From: JAJPKK01 sp963702755
GTDB lineage: Bacteria; Pseudomonadota; Alphaproteobacteria; Rhizobiales; Xanthobacteraceae
Assembly (NCBI GenBank): GCA_963702755.1
Contig: CAVPDZ010000013.1
Span: 62,001 to 126,000, forward strand
Length of the DNA: 64,000 nucleotides
Direction: 5' to 3'
Shown here: one piece after another, positions 8,731-19,214 of the stretch
How the letters are laid out: the number at the start of each line of letters is the position of its first letter
How positions within the stretch are numbered: position 1 is the first letter of the stretch
Position numbers and translations under genes: made by a program
The notes under the pieces: model-generated
What the model saw: the letters and a program-made list of their open reading frames with translations, nothing else
Databases searched by the model: none
What the model was told of the DNA's origin: nothing

Positions 8731-9198
8731 ATGAGCAAACTTCTGCTGGGCGTCATTTCCGATACGCATGGGCTGCTGCGTCCGCAGGCGGTGGTCGCGC
8801 TCCGCGGTTGCGATCTCATCATCCATGCCGGCGACGTCGGCGACGCCGCGATCATCGACGAGCTTCGCGCCATCGCGCCGGTCTCCGCCATTCGTGGCAA
8901 CATCGATACCGCGCCATGGGCAAAGCGCCTGCCGGCCAGCGACGTCGTCGAGGTCGGCCAGCTTCTGTTCTACGTGCTTCACAACATCGCCGACCTCGAT
9001 CTCGACCCGCCAACCGCGGGTTTCGCCGCGGTGGTGTACGGTCACTCGCATCGGCCCGTGATCGAGAGGCGTGACGGTGTGCTCTATCTCAATCCCGGCA
9101 GCGCCGGCCCGCGCCGCTTCAAGCTGCCGGTGACCGTTGCGCGGGTCACGATATCTGGAAGCGAAATGTGGCCGGAGATCGTCGAGTTGGAGGTGTGA
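8731..9198 (+). CDS. YfcE/MJ0936-type metallophosphoesterase
   Basis: 155 residues of the calcineurin-like phosphoesterase fold, small YfcE-type. All metal-binding motifs are present in order: ISDTHG, IHAGDVGD, IRGNIDTAP, VYGHSH, and NPGSAGPRR. These two-metal enzymes cleave phosphodiesters; the natural substrate is unknown. It ends 10 nt from the end of the convergent parE. Confidence 0.9.
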   Translation: MSKLLLGVISDTHGLLRPQAVVALRGCDLIIHAGDVGDAAIIDELRAIAPVSAIRGNIDTAPWAKRLPASDVVEVGQLLFYVLHNIADLDLDPPTAGFAAVVYGHSHRPVIERRDGVLYLNPGSAGPRRFKLPVTVARVTISGSEMWPEIVELEV

Positions 9199-9207
9199 GC
9201 GCACGGC

Positions 9208-11251
9208 TCACACGTCGAGCAGGTCCTCGCTGGCGAACTCGGCGCGTTCCTGGATGAACTCGAAGCGCGCTTCGGCCTTGGTGCCCATGAGGCGGTCGAC
9301 CGACTTCGATGTTTCGGCGCGGTCGTCGGGCACCAGCATGACCTTGAGGAGCGTGCGCTTCCTTGGGTCCATGGTGGTTTCCTTGAGCTGCGCCGGCATC
9401 ATCTCGCCAAGACCCTTGAAGCGGCCGATCTCCACGTGGGCGTTGGCGCGAAACTCGGCGGCGAGAATCTCGTCCTTGTGCTTGTCGTCGCGCGCATAGA
9501 ACGACTTGCCGCCGTGGGAGAGCCGGTAGAGCGGCGGCACCGCGAGATAGAGATGGCCGTGCTCGATGAGCTGCGGCATCTGCCGGTAGAAGAAGGTGAT
9601 AAGGAGCGAGGCGATGTGGGCGCCGTCGACGTCGGCGTCGGTCATCACGATCACCTTCTCGTAGCGCAAATCCTCGTCGCGATAATGCACGCCGGTGCCG
9701 CAGCCGAGCGCCTGCACGAGGTCGGCGAGCTGCTGGTTCTGGGCGAGCTTGTCCTTGCCGGCGCTTGCGACGTTGAGGATCTTGCCCCGCAGCGGCATCA
9801 CCGCCTGGCGCGCGCGGTCGCGGGCCTGCTTGGCCGAGCCGCCGGCCAAGTCGCCCTCGACGATGAAGATTTCCGAGCCGTTGGCGGCGGTGTCGGTGCA
9901 ATCGGCGAGCTTGCCGGGGAGGCGCAGCTTGCGCACCGCGCTCTTGCGCGAAATCTCCTTCTCCTGGCGGCGGCGGATACGTTCCTCGGCGCGCTCCACC
10001 ACCCAATCGAGGAGCTTGTTCGCCTGCACGCGGGTTGCCGGCGAGCCAGTGGTCGAACTGGTCCTTGACCGCGGATTCGACGATGCGGGCCGCCTCGGCC
10101 GTCGCCAGGCGATCCTTGGTCTGGCCCTGGAACTCGGGCTCGCGGATGAACACGGACAGCATGGCGGCGGCGCCGGTCATGATGTCCTCGCTCGTCACCT
10201 GCGCGGCGCGCTTACCAGATTGACGCGCTCGGCATGGTCCTTCAGCCCGCGGGACAGCGCGGCGCGCAGGCCGGATTCATGGGTGCCGCCGTCGGCAGTC
10301 GGGATGGTGTTGCAGTAGGACGAGAGGAAGCCGTCGGCGTCCGCGCTCCACGCTACCGCCCATTCGACGGACCCGTTGGCGCCGGGGCGGCCGGATTTGC
10401 CGGTGAAGACGTCGGGATGGACGAGGGTCTGGCCGGCAACGGTCGTCAGCAGATAATCCTTCAGGCCCTCCGGGAAATGGAAGGTCTGATCCTCCGGCAC
10501 GTCCTCGACGCCGTGCAACAGCTCCTTGTCGCAGTGCCAGCGGATTTCGACGCCGCCGAAGAGATACGCCTTGGCGCGCGCCATCTTGAACAGGCGCCCG
10601 GGATTGAACTTCACCTTGGCGCCGAAAATCTCGGCGTCCGGCTTGAAGCGCACCTTGGTGCCGCGCCGGTTCGGCGTGCGGCCGAGCTTCTCAAGTCCGC
10701 CCTTCGGCTTGCCGCGCTGATAGATCTGTCGGTAGAGCTGGCCGCCGCGCGCCACCTCGACCTCGAGCCGCTCGGACAGCGCGTTGACCACCGAGATGCC
10801 GACGCCGTGCAGGCCGCCCGAGGTCTCGTAGACCTTGGAGTCGAATTTGCCGCCGGCATGCAGCGTGCACATGATGACTTCGAGAGCGGACTTCTTCGGG
10901 AATTTCGGATGCGGGTCGATCGGGATGCCGCGACCATTGTCGGTCACGGCGAGATAGCCGTCGTCGGTCGAGCTCCACCTCGATGAAGCTCGCGTGCCCC
11001 GCCAGCGCCTCGTCCATGGAGTTGTCGATCGCCTCGGCGAACAGGTGATGCAGCGCCTTCTCATCCGTACCGCCGATATACATGCCGGGCCGCCGCCGGA
11101 CCGGCTCCAGGCCCTCCAGCACCTCGATGTCGTGGGCGGTGTATTCCCCGTCGCCGCGCCCGCCATTGGACCGCGCCGGGGCTCGCCGGGCGGCAGGCGC
11201 AGCTTCGAACAGATCAGGGGCCGCAGCTGGTTTTCTCGCGGACTTGCCCAT
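9208..11251 (-). CDS. parE: DNA topoisomerase IV subunit B (three frame breaks)
   Basis: About 680 residues after correction, the full ParE length. GHKL ATPase domain: RRRPGMYIGG, EAIDNSMDEA, DNGRGIPIDPHP, GGLHGVGISVVNAL. Transducer: KVRFKPDAEIF. TOPRIM domain: SEIFIVEGDLAGGSAKQ, VIVMTDADVDGAHI. C-terminal GRFKGLGEMMPAQLKETTM. With ParC it decatenates chromosomes. The ATG at 11251 has GGGAG just upstream. The frame breaks at 10966-10967 (one extra base), near 10197-10205 (one missing base) and near 10030-10050 (one extra base). As the gene is essential, sequence error is the likely cause. Confidence 0.92.
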
Positions 11252-11607
11252 GGAACTCCCGGATGGCTGGTCCCGCTGCTTCCGCGTCACTCAGGGCGCG
11301 AAATCAAGCCGAATCAGATAGTTGCTATGGTTGTTTAAGGTCCGGTCGCAGCGCGACCGGGGCAAATCACCCATCTGACTATGCCACGGCTGGGCCGCAA
11401 AGATGACATTCAAGGTCGTTTCGACCAGCCGGGAAAAAGATGCGCGAATTGTGAGGCCTCGTGGCCATCCCGGAATCATTGGCATGTATTGGTTAGGCGA
11501 AAGTTAGGGTCAGGCGATCGTAATCCGCTCGTTTCCAGCCCTCGCGGCCCCTCCGTTGAGGCTCGGCAGGCTCGGCCCTATGTGGGGGCCAATTGCAGTG
11601 GCGGCAA
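11252..11607. other. Gene-free stretch between parE and dedA-like gene
   Basis: About 355 nt between the divergent starts of parE and the DedA gene. I see no coding frame with a ribosome site, no tRNA and no strong terminator. It must hold the promoters for both genes, but I cannot place -35/-10 boxes with confidence. Confidence 0.5.
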
Positions 11608-12150
11608 ATGTCTTTCGACGAACTCCTTCAGAATTTCACGCACGAGGTGGTCGAATTCGTCCGCGTCCATGAATTCTGGGCGGCGCCGGTCGTTGCACTC
11701 CTCGCGTTCGGCGAGTCCCTCGCCTTCATTTCGCTGCTGATACCGGCATGGGCGATCCTGGTTGCGATCGGCGCCCTCATCGCCCAGAGCCAAATCAATT
11801 TCTGGCCGATCTGGGTCGCGGGCGCGGTCGGTGCCGCGCTCGGTGACTGGCTGTCTTACTGGGTCGGCCTCAAGCTCGGGCCATCGGTCGCGAAGGTGTG
11901 GCCGTTGTCGCGAAATCCCGATCTGCTGCCGCGCGGCGAGCGCTTCGTCTCGCGCTGGGGCGCGCTCGGCATTTTCGTCGGCCGGTTCTCCGGACCGTTG
12001 CGCGCCTCGGTACCGCTGGTCGCGGGCGTTTTTGTCATGCCATATTGGCGGTTCCAGGCGGCGAATTTCCTGTCCGCGTTCGTGTGGGTTGCGGTGCTGC
12101 TCACGCTCGGGGATATCATCGCCGCGATATTAAAATGGATATGGCCCTGA
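11608..12150 (+). CDS. DedA family membrane protein
   Basis: About 180 residues with the SNARE-associated/DedA pattern: FGESLAFISLLIPAW, GALIAQSQINFWPIW, GAALGDWLSYWVG, then GRFSGPLRASVPLVAGVFVMPYWRF near the C-terminal helices. DedA proteins support membrane potential and lipid carrier recycling. I chose the ATG at 11608; a TTG at 11593 is also open. The gene stands alone, 36 nt before the MBL hydrolase. Confidence 0.85.
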   Translation: MSFDELLQNFTHEVVEFVRVHEFWAAPVVALLAFGESLAFISLLIPAWAILVAIGALIAQSQINFWPIWVAGAVGAALGDWLSYWVGLKLGPSVAKVWPLSRNPDLLPRGERFVSRWGALGIFVGRFSGPLRASVPLVAGVFVMPYWRFQAANFLSAFVWVAVLLTLGDIIAAILKWIWP

Positions 12151-12186
12151 TCGCATCGTCGTCAGGCCAAAACCCGGGAGGAAAGC

Positions 12187-13179
12187 ATGACCATTCTCAC
12201 ACGACGCACGATGCTGGCCGGCGCGGCCGCCGTGAGCGCGCTGCCCGCAACCGGCTGGTGGCCGGCGCGCGCCGCGGCGCCCATCGCCGAAAGACAGGCG
12301 GCGAGCTTCTATCGCTACAAGGTCGGCGCGATCGAAATCACCGTCGTGAGCGACGGCATCGCCAAGGTGCCCGTGACCGACGCTTTCGTGCTCAACGCCA
12401 AGACCGACGAGGTCAACGCCGCGTTGCGCGAGGCCTTCATGGAGCCGGGCACTTTCATCGGGCCGTACAATCCGATCGTGATCAACACCGGCACCAAGCT
12501 TGCGCTCGTCGACATGGGTCTGGGCGAAGCGGGCTACAATTCGAGCAAAGGCCTCAACGGCCAGCTTCTCACCAATCTCGCTGCCGCCGGCATCGACCGC
12601 AACGCGATCGATACCATCATCATCTCCCACTATCACGGCGACCACATCAACGGCTTGCTCAGGGCCGACAACTCGCTGGCATTTCCCAACGCGGAAGTCC
12701 TGGTGCCGGCGCTCGAGCACAAGTACTGGACCGACGCCGGCGAGGAGAGCCGATCGTCGACCCAGCGCATCGCCGACAACTTCAAGAACGTGCGCCGCGT
12801 CATGAATCCCGAGGTGCTCAAGCACCTGCGCACCTACGAATGGGACAAGGAAGTCATCCCCGGCGTCCTCGCCGTCGGCACGCCGGGCCATACGCCCGGC
12901 CACACCTCCCACATCGTCTCTTCGGGCTCAGCCAAGGTTTACGTGCAGGCCGACGTGACCCACGCGCCATTCCTGTTCGCCCGCCATCCCGGCTGGCATG
13001 CTTTCTACGACCACGAGCCGGTGCTGGCGGAAGCGACGCGCCGCAAGGTCTACGACATGCTGTCAGCGGAAAAGATGATGGTGCAGGGCTTCCATTATCC
13101 GTTCCCCTCGGTCGCCCACGTGGAGAAGACCGCGAGCGGGTATCAGGAGGTTCCGATGCCCTGGAGCCCGGTGCTGTAA
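12187..13179 (+). CDS. Exported MBL-fold metallo-hydrolase
   Basis: 330 residues: a twin-arginine-like leader (TRRTMLAGAAAVSALPATG) followed by a metallo-beta-lactamase fold with the zinc motif HYHGDH at residues 148-153, a GTPGHTPGHTSH second-site histidine and a final FHYPFPSV His. Residues around MEPGTFIGPYNPIVINTG resemble the methyl-parathion-hydrolase/AHL-lactonase branch. It probably hydrolyses an ester or lactone in the periplasm. A GGGAGGAAAGC ribosome site lies just before the ATG. Confidence 0.87.
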   Translation: MTILTRRTMLAGAAAVSALPATGWWPARAAAPIAERQAASFYRYKVGAIEITVVSDGIAKVPVTDAFVLNAKTDEVNAALREAFMEPGTFIGPYNPIVINTGTKLALVDMGLGEAGYNSSKGLNGQLLTNLAAAGIDRNAIDTIIISHYHGDHINGLLRADNSLAFPNAEVLVPALEHKYWTDAGEESRSSTQRIADNFKNVRRVMNPEVLKHLRTYEWDKEVIPGVLAVGTPGHTPGHTSHIVSSGSAKVYVQADVTHAPFLFARHPGWHAFYDHEPVLAEATRRKVYDMLSAEKMMVQGFHYPFPSVAHVEKTASGYQEVPMPWSPVL

Positions 13180-13274
13180 CGCGATCAGCGCATAAGCGTG
13201 CCGCGCGGCCGACGCGGCGCGCTTTATACGCGGGCCGGATTCATGGTACGGCCTCCGCAAGGGGAGCCGTGGTC

Positions 13275-13544
13275 ATGGGTTGGACTCGCCTGCTTGCTGT
13301 CGTTCTTGCCGGGCTGTGCGTGGGGGCCTGCTCGTTCTTTTTTAATGCCGATCAATTTGCGGCGGCCGACGATGCCGCATGCAAGGCCTATGGCGAGCCG
13401 GGGACTGAACCCTATGCGCAATGCCGCAAGGAACGGGATCACCCCGGCGCCTGCGGCGCGTGCGACCGGGCCGGCCCCGTCGCCAACGACCGTGCCGGTG
13501 CCGGTCCCGTCGCCACTGATCACAAGCCGGAAGAGCGAAACTGA
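13275..13544 (+). CDS. Small lipoprotein, hypothetical
   Basis: 89 residues with a lipoprotein signal (LLAVVLAGLCVGACS, lipobox VGAC) and a short conserved-looking body (DDAACKAYGEPGTEPYAQC) seen in small Rhizobiales lipoproteins. The C-terminal part after DHPGAC is low-complexity and may be affected by a frame error. Function unknown. Confidence 0.6.
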   Translation: MGWTRLLAVVLAGLCVGACSFFFNADQFAAADDAACKAYGEPGTEPYAQCRKERDHPGACGACDRAGPVANDRAGAGPVATDHKPEERN

Positions 13545-13754
13545 TGCTCCGTTGACGCAGCCGCGGCGTGCCCTTATATCGGCCGCCATGATGATCGCGC
13601 GCATTTCGGAAAACCGCCGCCGTCGCCGCTTCGCGGCTGCGGGCGATCGCGCGTGATCGTCACTCTCGGCCGCGGATTTCATCGCCGCGTCGCCTTCCTC
13701 GTAAATCCTCCGCGGTGTTGAAAATCCGGGTCGCTTCCGCGGAAAGGTCTTGCC

Positions 13755-14814
13755 ATGTCCCAAAAAGCGAAAGTCGGCGTGCTTGGCGCCTCGGGCTATA
13801 CCGGGTCGGAATGCGTGCGGCTGCTGCTGCGCCATCCGCAGGTCGACCTTGCGCTCCTCACCGCGGACCGCAAGGCGGGACAGCAGATGCGCGACGTGTT
13901 TCCGCAATTCTCGCCGTTCGCGCTGCCGAAGCTCGTGCCCCTCGACGGCCTCGACTGGGCATCGCTCGGCCTCGATCTCGTGTTCTGCGCGCTCCCTCAC
14001 GCGACGACGCAAAAGGTCATCAAGCAACTGCTTGGCGCGGCGCCGCAGGTCAAAGTGGTCGATCTCTCCGCCGATTTCCGCCTGCGCGACCCGGCATCTT
14101 ATGCGCGCTGGTACGGTGACGAGCATCACGCTCCCGAATTGCAGCGCGAGGCGGTCTACGGTCTCGTCGAGGTCTATCGGGACCGCATCAAGGCGAGCCG
14201 GCTCGTCGCCAATCCGGGCTGCTACACGACGTCGGCGCAGCTTCCCCTCATCCCATTGCTCAAGGCGCGCGCCATCGATCCCGACGAGATCGTGATTGAT
14301 GCGAAGTCCGGCATGACCGGGGCAGGGCGATCCGCGCGGGAGAACATGCTGTTCTCGGAGGTGTCGGAGGGCTTTCACGCTTATGGGGTGGGCCACCACC
14401 GCCATATGGCCGAACTCGACCAGGAGTTCTCAGTCGCCGCCGGCCGCGATGTCGTTGTGAGTTTCACCCCGCATCTCGTCCCGATGAATCGCGGCATCCT
14501 GTCGACGATCTATGTGCGCGGAACGAGCGGCCGCTCGCCCCAGGATCTTCATGCGATCCTGACCGAGAAATATGCGGCCGAGCCGTTCGTCCACGTGCTG
14601 CCGTTCGGCGAGATGCCCCAGACGCGCCATGTGCGCGGCTCGAACATGACCTTCATCGGCGTCGTCGCCGACCGCATCGCCGGGCCGCGCGATACTCGGC
14701 TCGGCGCTCGACAATCTCGTCAAGGGCGCGTCCGGCCAGGCGGTGCAGAACATGAACCTGATGCTCGGATTTCCCGAGACCATGGGCCTCGAGCAGATCG
14801 CGTTGTTTCCGTAA
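13755..14814 (+). CDS. argC: N-acetyl-gamma-glutamyl-phosphate reductase (one frameshift)
   Basis: About 352 residues, the expected ArgC length. NADP site GVLGASGYTGSECVRLL at the N-terminus, ALPHATTQ, the active-site Cys in VANPGCYTTSAQL, and VGHHRHMAEL. It catalyses the third step of arginine synthesis in the cytoplasm. An extra G at 14683-14685 shifts the frame. After correction it runs RAILGSALDNLVKGASGQA and ends ETMGLEQIALFP at TAA 14814. Confidence 0.93.
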
Positions 14815-14822
14815 AGGGCGCC

Positions 14823-14950
14823 GTAGGGTGGGCAAAGGCGGCCGAGGTGCTCGAAGTTTTTGCGTAGCGCGCGCGTGCCGCCGTGCCCACGTTCGACGTG
14901 GCCGGAAGCCGTGCCGCTGCGGTGGGCACGCTTCGCTTTGCCCACCCTAC
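14823..14950. repeat. Palindromic repeat, family B, copy 2
   Basis: Same arms as the copy at 6930-7076 (gtagggtgggcaaagg and ctttgcccaccctac). It fills the gap between the convergent ends of argC and phaC, where it could serve as a two-way transcript end. Confidence 0.8.
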
Positions 14951-14967
14951 GCGCCGTTCGCGCCGCC

Positions 14968-17077
14968 TCAGCTCTTGACCTTCACGTAGCTCCCCGGCGC
15001 GTCTTCGATCGGGGTGAGCTTGCCGCCGCCGATTTCGCGGGCGGGCACCGTCTCGCCGTCGCGTTCGCGCATCCAGGCGATCCAGTCGATCCACCATGAG
15101 CCCTTGTGCTCGGTGGCATTGCGGATCCAGGCGTCGACATCGTCGCCCTTTGGCGGATCGCCGGTCCAATACTGGTACTTCATCTTTGCGGGCGGATTGA
15201 CGACACCGGCGATGTGACCCGACCCGGCGAGCACGTAGCGCATCGGTCCGCCGAACAGCGATGAGCCCACATAGACCGATTTTGCCGGCGCAATGTGGTC
15301 CTCGCGGGCGGCGAGGTTGTAGACCGGGATCGTGATCTTGGAGAGGTCGATCTTGACGCCATCGAACTCCAGCTTGTGCTTGGCGAGGTTATTTTCGAGA
15401 TAGCAGTTGCGCATGTAGAACGAGTGATTGGCGGCCGGCATCCGGGTCGCGTCGGCGTTCCAGTACAGCAGATCGAACGGAAACGGCGCTTCGCCCTTAA
15501 GGTAATTGCTGACGACGTAGGGCCAGATCAGATCGTTCGAGCGCAGCAGATTGAAGACGGTTGCCATCTTCGCGCCTTCGAGATAGCCGCGTTCGGCCAT
15601 CTGGCGCTCCACCGCCGAGATCTGTTCCTCGGTCGCGGCGAACACCTTGAGATCGCCGGAATGGGTGAAGTCGACCTGGGCGGCGAGAAACGTCGCGCTT
15701 GCGACGCGACGATCGCCTTTCGCCGCCATGTAGGCGAGCGTTGTCGCGAGCAGCGTGCCGCCGACGCAATAGCCCATGACGTCCATCTCGTTTTCGCCCG
15801 TAATCTTGGCGACGGCGTCGATGGCTTCGAGCGGCCCTTCGTGCATGTAGTCGGCGAAGCTCTTCTTGGCGAGCGCCGCGTCGGGATTGACCCACGAGAC
15901 CACGAACACCGTCAAGCCTTGGTCGACGCACCACTTGATGAAGGACTTCTCCGGGGCGAGATCGAGGACGTAGAACTTGTTGATCCACGGCGGCACGATG
16001 AGCAGTGGCCGCTTGCGCACGGTCTCGGTCGATGCCTGATACTGAATGAGCTGCATCAGCTCGTTCTGGTAGATCACCTTGCCGGGCGTGATGCCGAGAT
16101 TGCGGCCGACCTCGAACTTCGACATGTCGGATTGGCGTATCCGCAATTCGCCGCCGCCGGCCTCGATGTCTTCCGCCAGCATCTGGGCGCCGCGCACGAG
16201 ATTCCCGGCGTTCTCGCTCAGCGTGGTGCGCGAGCAGCTCCGGATTGGTAAGGATGAAGTTCGAGGGCGAGGTCGCGTTGATGATCTGCCGCATGTAGAA
16301 TTCCGCCTTCTGGCGAACCCGCGGATCGAGCTTGTCGGCGTCCTGGACGAGGTAGCGCGCCCAGTCGGCGGTCAGCAGATAGGCTTGCTTGAGGAAGTCG
16401 AAAAACTGGTTCGACGACCATTCCGGATCCTTGAAGCGCTTGTCGTTTGCATCCGGTTTGACAACAGGCGCCGACGGTTCGCCGGCGAGCCGCCGCGACG
16501 CGCTCGCAAACAGATCGAGATAGCTCTTGCCCAAGCGCGTCTGCATTTCGACGGTGCGCTGCGGGTCGGCGTACCAATAGTTGAGAACCTGGCCGAGCGT
16601 CTTGAGCGCATCGGCCACCTCGTCGGAGTAGCCGATCTTCTGGGTACCTTCCTCGCGCGGCTTGATGTAGGCGGCGAGCGCGCGTCCACCTTCTTCGACC
16701 AGTCGGGCGAAGTTGCGCGTGAAGGCTTCGACGTCGATGACTGCTTGCGCGGTAGCCTCCGCGGCCGGCGCGGATTTCGACTCGGTGGCAGCCGGTGCCG
16801 CGGTCGGTGCTGAGGGGGGCGGCGTGGACATGGGCGCGTCGTCGGTAAAGACAATGGATATGGGCCGGGATGGCGCCGGCACGGCATCCGCCGCGGAGGA
16901 GGGCGATGCCGGCTTGGCGCGACTGCCGGGGGCTCTGCTTCGCTCTGAGTATTCTTGATTGCCTGCCAATCGGGCAAGGTCGATTCGCTGTCCGGACTCG
17001 TCCGCGGTCGGACGCCGGGGGCGTCGTGGCCGCGGTTGAGCGGGATCGGAGGGGCCGCGGGTGGGTGGATCGGCCAT
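14968..17077 (-). CDS. phaC: Class I poly(R)-hydroxyalkanoate synthase (one frameshift)
   Basis: About 702 residues. The PhaC N-domain (SSNQFFDFLKQAYLL, YMRQIINATSPSNFILTNPE) leads into the alpha/beta-hydrolase core with the modified lipase box GYCVGG (nucleophile Cys), catalytic Asp in AREDHIAP and His in SGHIAGVVNPP. It polymerises hydroxyacyl-CoA into storage granules. The ATG at 17077 has a GAAGGACTAAGG leader, giving an unusual, disordered Pro/Ala-rich N-extension of about 100 residues; an internal Met at 16831 would give the usual length. An extra base at about 16228-16232 shifts the frame. Confidence 0.92.
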
Positions 17078-17272
17078 CCTTAGTCCTTCATCCTTTCGAC
17101 AAGATTAGCTGGCTATTGCGCCGCACAATCTACCTTTTGAACAACGACGGTTCTTCTTGACTTTGGTTTGCCAAAGCTTCGGTAACCTTTCGTCAGAACG
17201 TGCTTCGGTAGATAATGCTCGACAACGATATATGCGCGCGCGACAGCTCTGATAGGATCGTCTGCGGAGATC

Positions 17273-17608
17273 ATGTCAAAGTCGCGAAAATGCTTCCGCA
17301 GTGATGCATGGATTCTGCGATTGAGTCGGTTATCGCAAAAAGTCGCAGCCGCGGCGCTTGCCGGAGCATGGTGCCTTATTTTGGCATCGTGTGCGTCGAC
17401 CGGTTCGCAATCGCCGGGACAGGCAAGCGTTACGCCAACGGGTGACAGTGCCGCGGGCGCACCGGTCTATCCTGCGGTCCACGATCTGCCGCCGCCTCGG
17501 CCCAATTCGGTGCTCACTGACGACGAGAAGAGGCGGATCGAGGCCGAGCTTGCGGCAATGCGGGAGCAGCAGGCGAAGCGCGCCGCGGCGAGCGGCAACG
17601 GGCAGTAG
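17273..17608 (+). CDS. Small lipoprotein, hypothetical
   Basis: 111 residues: a charged N-terminus, a hydrophobic stretch (AAAALAGAWCLILASC) with lipobox LASC, a Ser/Gly/Pro-rich linker, then a short helix SVLTDDEKRRIEAELAAMREQQ. The pattern (lipid anchor plus coiled helix) is common in rhizobial envelope proteins of unknown role. It precedes the aminotransferase gene by 145 nt. Confidence 0.7.
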   Translation: MSKSRKCFRSDAWILRLSRLSQKVAAAALAGAWCLILASCASTGSQSPGQASVTPTGDSAAGAPVYPAVHDLPPPRPNSVLTDDEKRRIEAELAAMREQQAKRAAASGNGQ

Positions 17609-17752
17609 CGGCCGGCGCCAAACACGGTAATTCCTGCTGCGGATTTGTGCACACGCGTGATAGAACGCCCGTGCCGCGGACTGGCGCCCTTCAGCCGCGG
17701 AGGAGGAAGCTGGGGACCGAAATCGGGGACTGAAATCGGGGACTTGGGGACC

Positions 17753-18970
17753 ATGGAAGAATTTCATCGCATCCGCCGCTTGCCGCCCTATGTGTTCGAG
17801 CAGGTCAACCGCGCGAAAGCCGCCGCGCGCAATGCGGGTGCCGATATCGTCGATCTCGGCATGGGCAATCCCGACCTGCCGGCCCCCCTCCATGTCATCG
17901 AGAAGCTGAAGGAAACCGTCGGCCGCCCGCGGACCGATCGCTATTCGGCTTCCAAGGGCATCCCCGGCCTGCGCCGCGCCCAGGCCGCCTATTATGCGCG
18001 CCGATTCGGGGTCAAGCTCAATCCCGACCGGCAGATCGTCGCGACTCTCGGGTCGAAGGAGGGCTTCGCCAATGTGGCGCAGGCCATCACCGCCCCCGGC
18101 GATGTCGTGCTCGTCCCCAATCCGAGCTATCCGATCCATGCCTTCGGCTTCCTGATGGCGGGCGGCGTGATTCGCTCGATCCCGTCCGACCCGACGCCCG
18201 AGTTTTTCCAGGTGCTCGAGCGCGCCTGTATGCATTCGATCCCGAAGCCGCTGGCGCTCGTCGTCTGCTACCCGGCCAATCCGACTGCGGCGGTTGCCGA
18301 TCTCGATTTCTACAAGGACGTCGTTGCGTTCGCGAAGAAGCACGGACTGATCGTGCTGTCGGATCTCGCCTACGCGGAGGTCTACTTCGACGACAATCCC
18401 CCGCCCTCGATTCTGCAAGTTCCCGGCGCGATGGATGTCGCGGTCGAGTTCACCTCCATGTCGAAGACCTATTCGATGCCGGGATGGCGCATGGGCTTCG
18501 CCGTCGGCAACGAGCGGATCATCTCGGCGTTGGCGCGCGTGAAGTCCTATCTCGACTACGGGGCGTTTACGCCGATCCAGGTTGCCGCGACCGCCGCCCT
18601 CAACGGCCCGGACGATTGCATCCGCGAAATGCGCGACACGTACCGGCGTCGTCGCGATGTGTTGGTGGAGAGCTTCGGCCGCGCCGGTTGGGAGATTCCG
18701 CCGCCCCGCGCGTCGATGTTCGCCTGGGCGCCCTTGCCGGAACCGTTCCGCACCCTCGACACGGTCGAATTTTCCACGTTGCTCATCGAAAAGGCCGAGA
18801 TCGCGGTGTCGCCCGGCATCGGCTTCGGCGAGCACGGCGAAGGCTTTGTGCGCATCGCCCTCGTCGAGAACGAGCAGCGCATTCGCCAGGCCGCGCGCAA
18901 CCTGCGCCGGTTCCTTGAAACCGCGCCGGAAAAGTTGCACAACGTCGTCCCGCTGGCGAAGCGGCGCTGA
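17753..18970 (+). CDS. PLP-dependent class I/II aminotransferase (LL-diaminopimelate/alanine aminotransferase-like)
   Basis: 405 residues of fold-type I aminotransferase: DLGMGNPDLPAP, YSASKGIPGLRRA, the NP motif in CYPANPTAAV, DLAYAEVYFD, and the PLP lysine K238 in SMSKTYSMPGWRMGF. The sequence type matches the group annotated as LL-diaminopimelate aminotransferase or AlaC in Rhizobiales. It lies 244 nt upstream of hom, so a role in aspartate-family or alanine metabolism is plausible. The exact substrate is not settled by sequence. Confidence 0.88.
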   Translation: MEEFHRIRRLPPYVFEQVNRAKAAARNAGADIVDLGMGNPDLPAPLHVIEKLKETVGRPRTDRYSASKGIPGLRRAQAAYYARRFGVKLNPDRQIVATLGSKEGFANVAQAITAPGDVVLVPNPSYPIHAFGFLMAGGVIRSIPSDPTPEFFQVLERACMHSIPKPLALVVCYPANPTAAVADLDFYKDVVAFAKKHGLIVLSDLAYAEVYFDDNPPPSILQVPGAMDVAVEFTSMSKTYSMPGWRMGFAVGNERIISALARVKSYLDYGAFTPIQVAATAALNGPDDCIREMRDTYRRRRDVLVESFGRAGWEIPPPRASMFAWAPLPEPFRTLDTVEFSTLLIEKAEIAVSPGIGFGEHGEGFVRIALVENEQRIRQAARNLRRFLETAPEKLHNVVPLAKRR

Positions 18971-19214
18971 GCCGCGCGTTCCCTGCTCGGGGGTAGATCA
19001 ATCGCTTGAGGCGCGCGATGGTCCACCTCCCTTGGGAGATCGGCCGCGCCAACGGCCGGGTAGGGGTTACAGCGGTGCAACGAATGTCCATGCCAGAGGT
19101 GTTGCACCGGTCTCACGCCGGTCCGGTGCCCCTGCGGCGGCTCGATCCTCTCGGTTCGGAGGCGGGTGACAGGCAGGGAACGACGCCGGACCAGCCCTTC
19201 TTTGCGGACAACTC
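18971..19214 (+). promoter_or_regulatory. Possible structured leader upstream of hom
   Basis: This 244-nt gap contains several self-complementary segments: ctccc-tt-gggag at about 19027-19038, gtgcaac (19075-19081) with gttgcac (19101-19107), a ccgg pair with short loop just after, and cctc-tcggttc-ggagg. It could be a 5' leader regulating homoserine dehydrogenase. I found no match to the SAM-II consensus and no leader peptide rich in Thr, Ile or Met. Confidence 0.3.

Noticed and set aside
11898..13544. 548-residue plus-strand frame
   Set aside because: It runs through the DedA and MBL genes in the wrong frame; only its last 89 codons are kept, as the small lipoprotein.
18971..19214. SAM-II riboswitch before hom
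   Set aside because: The hairpins are present but the conserved SAM-II core sequence is not recognisable.
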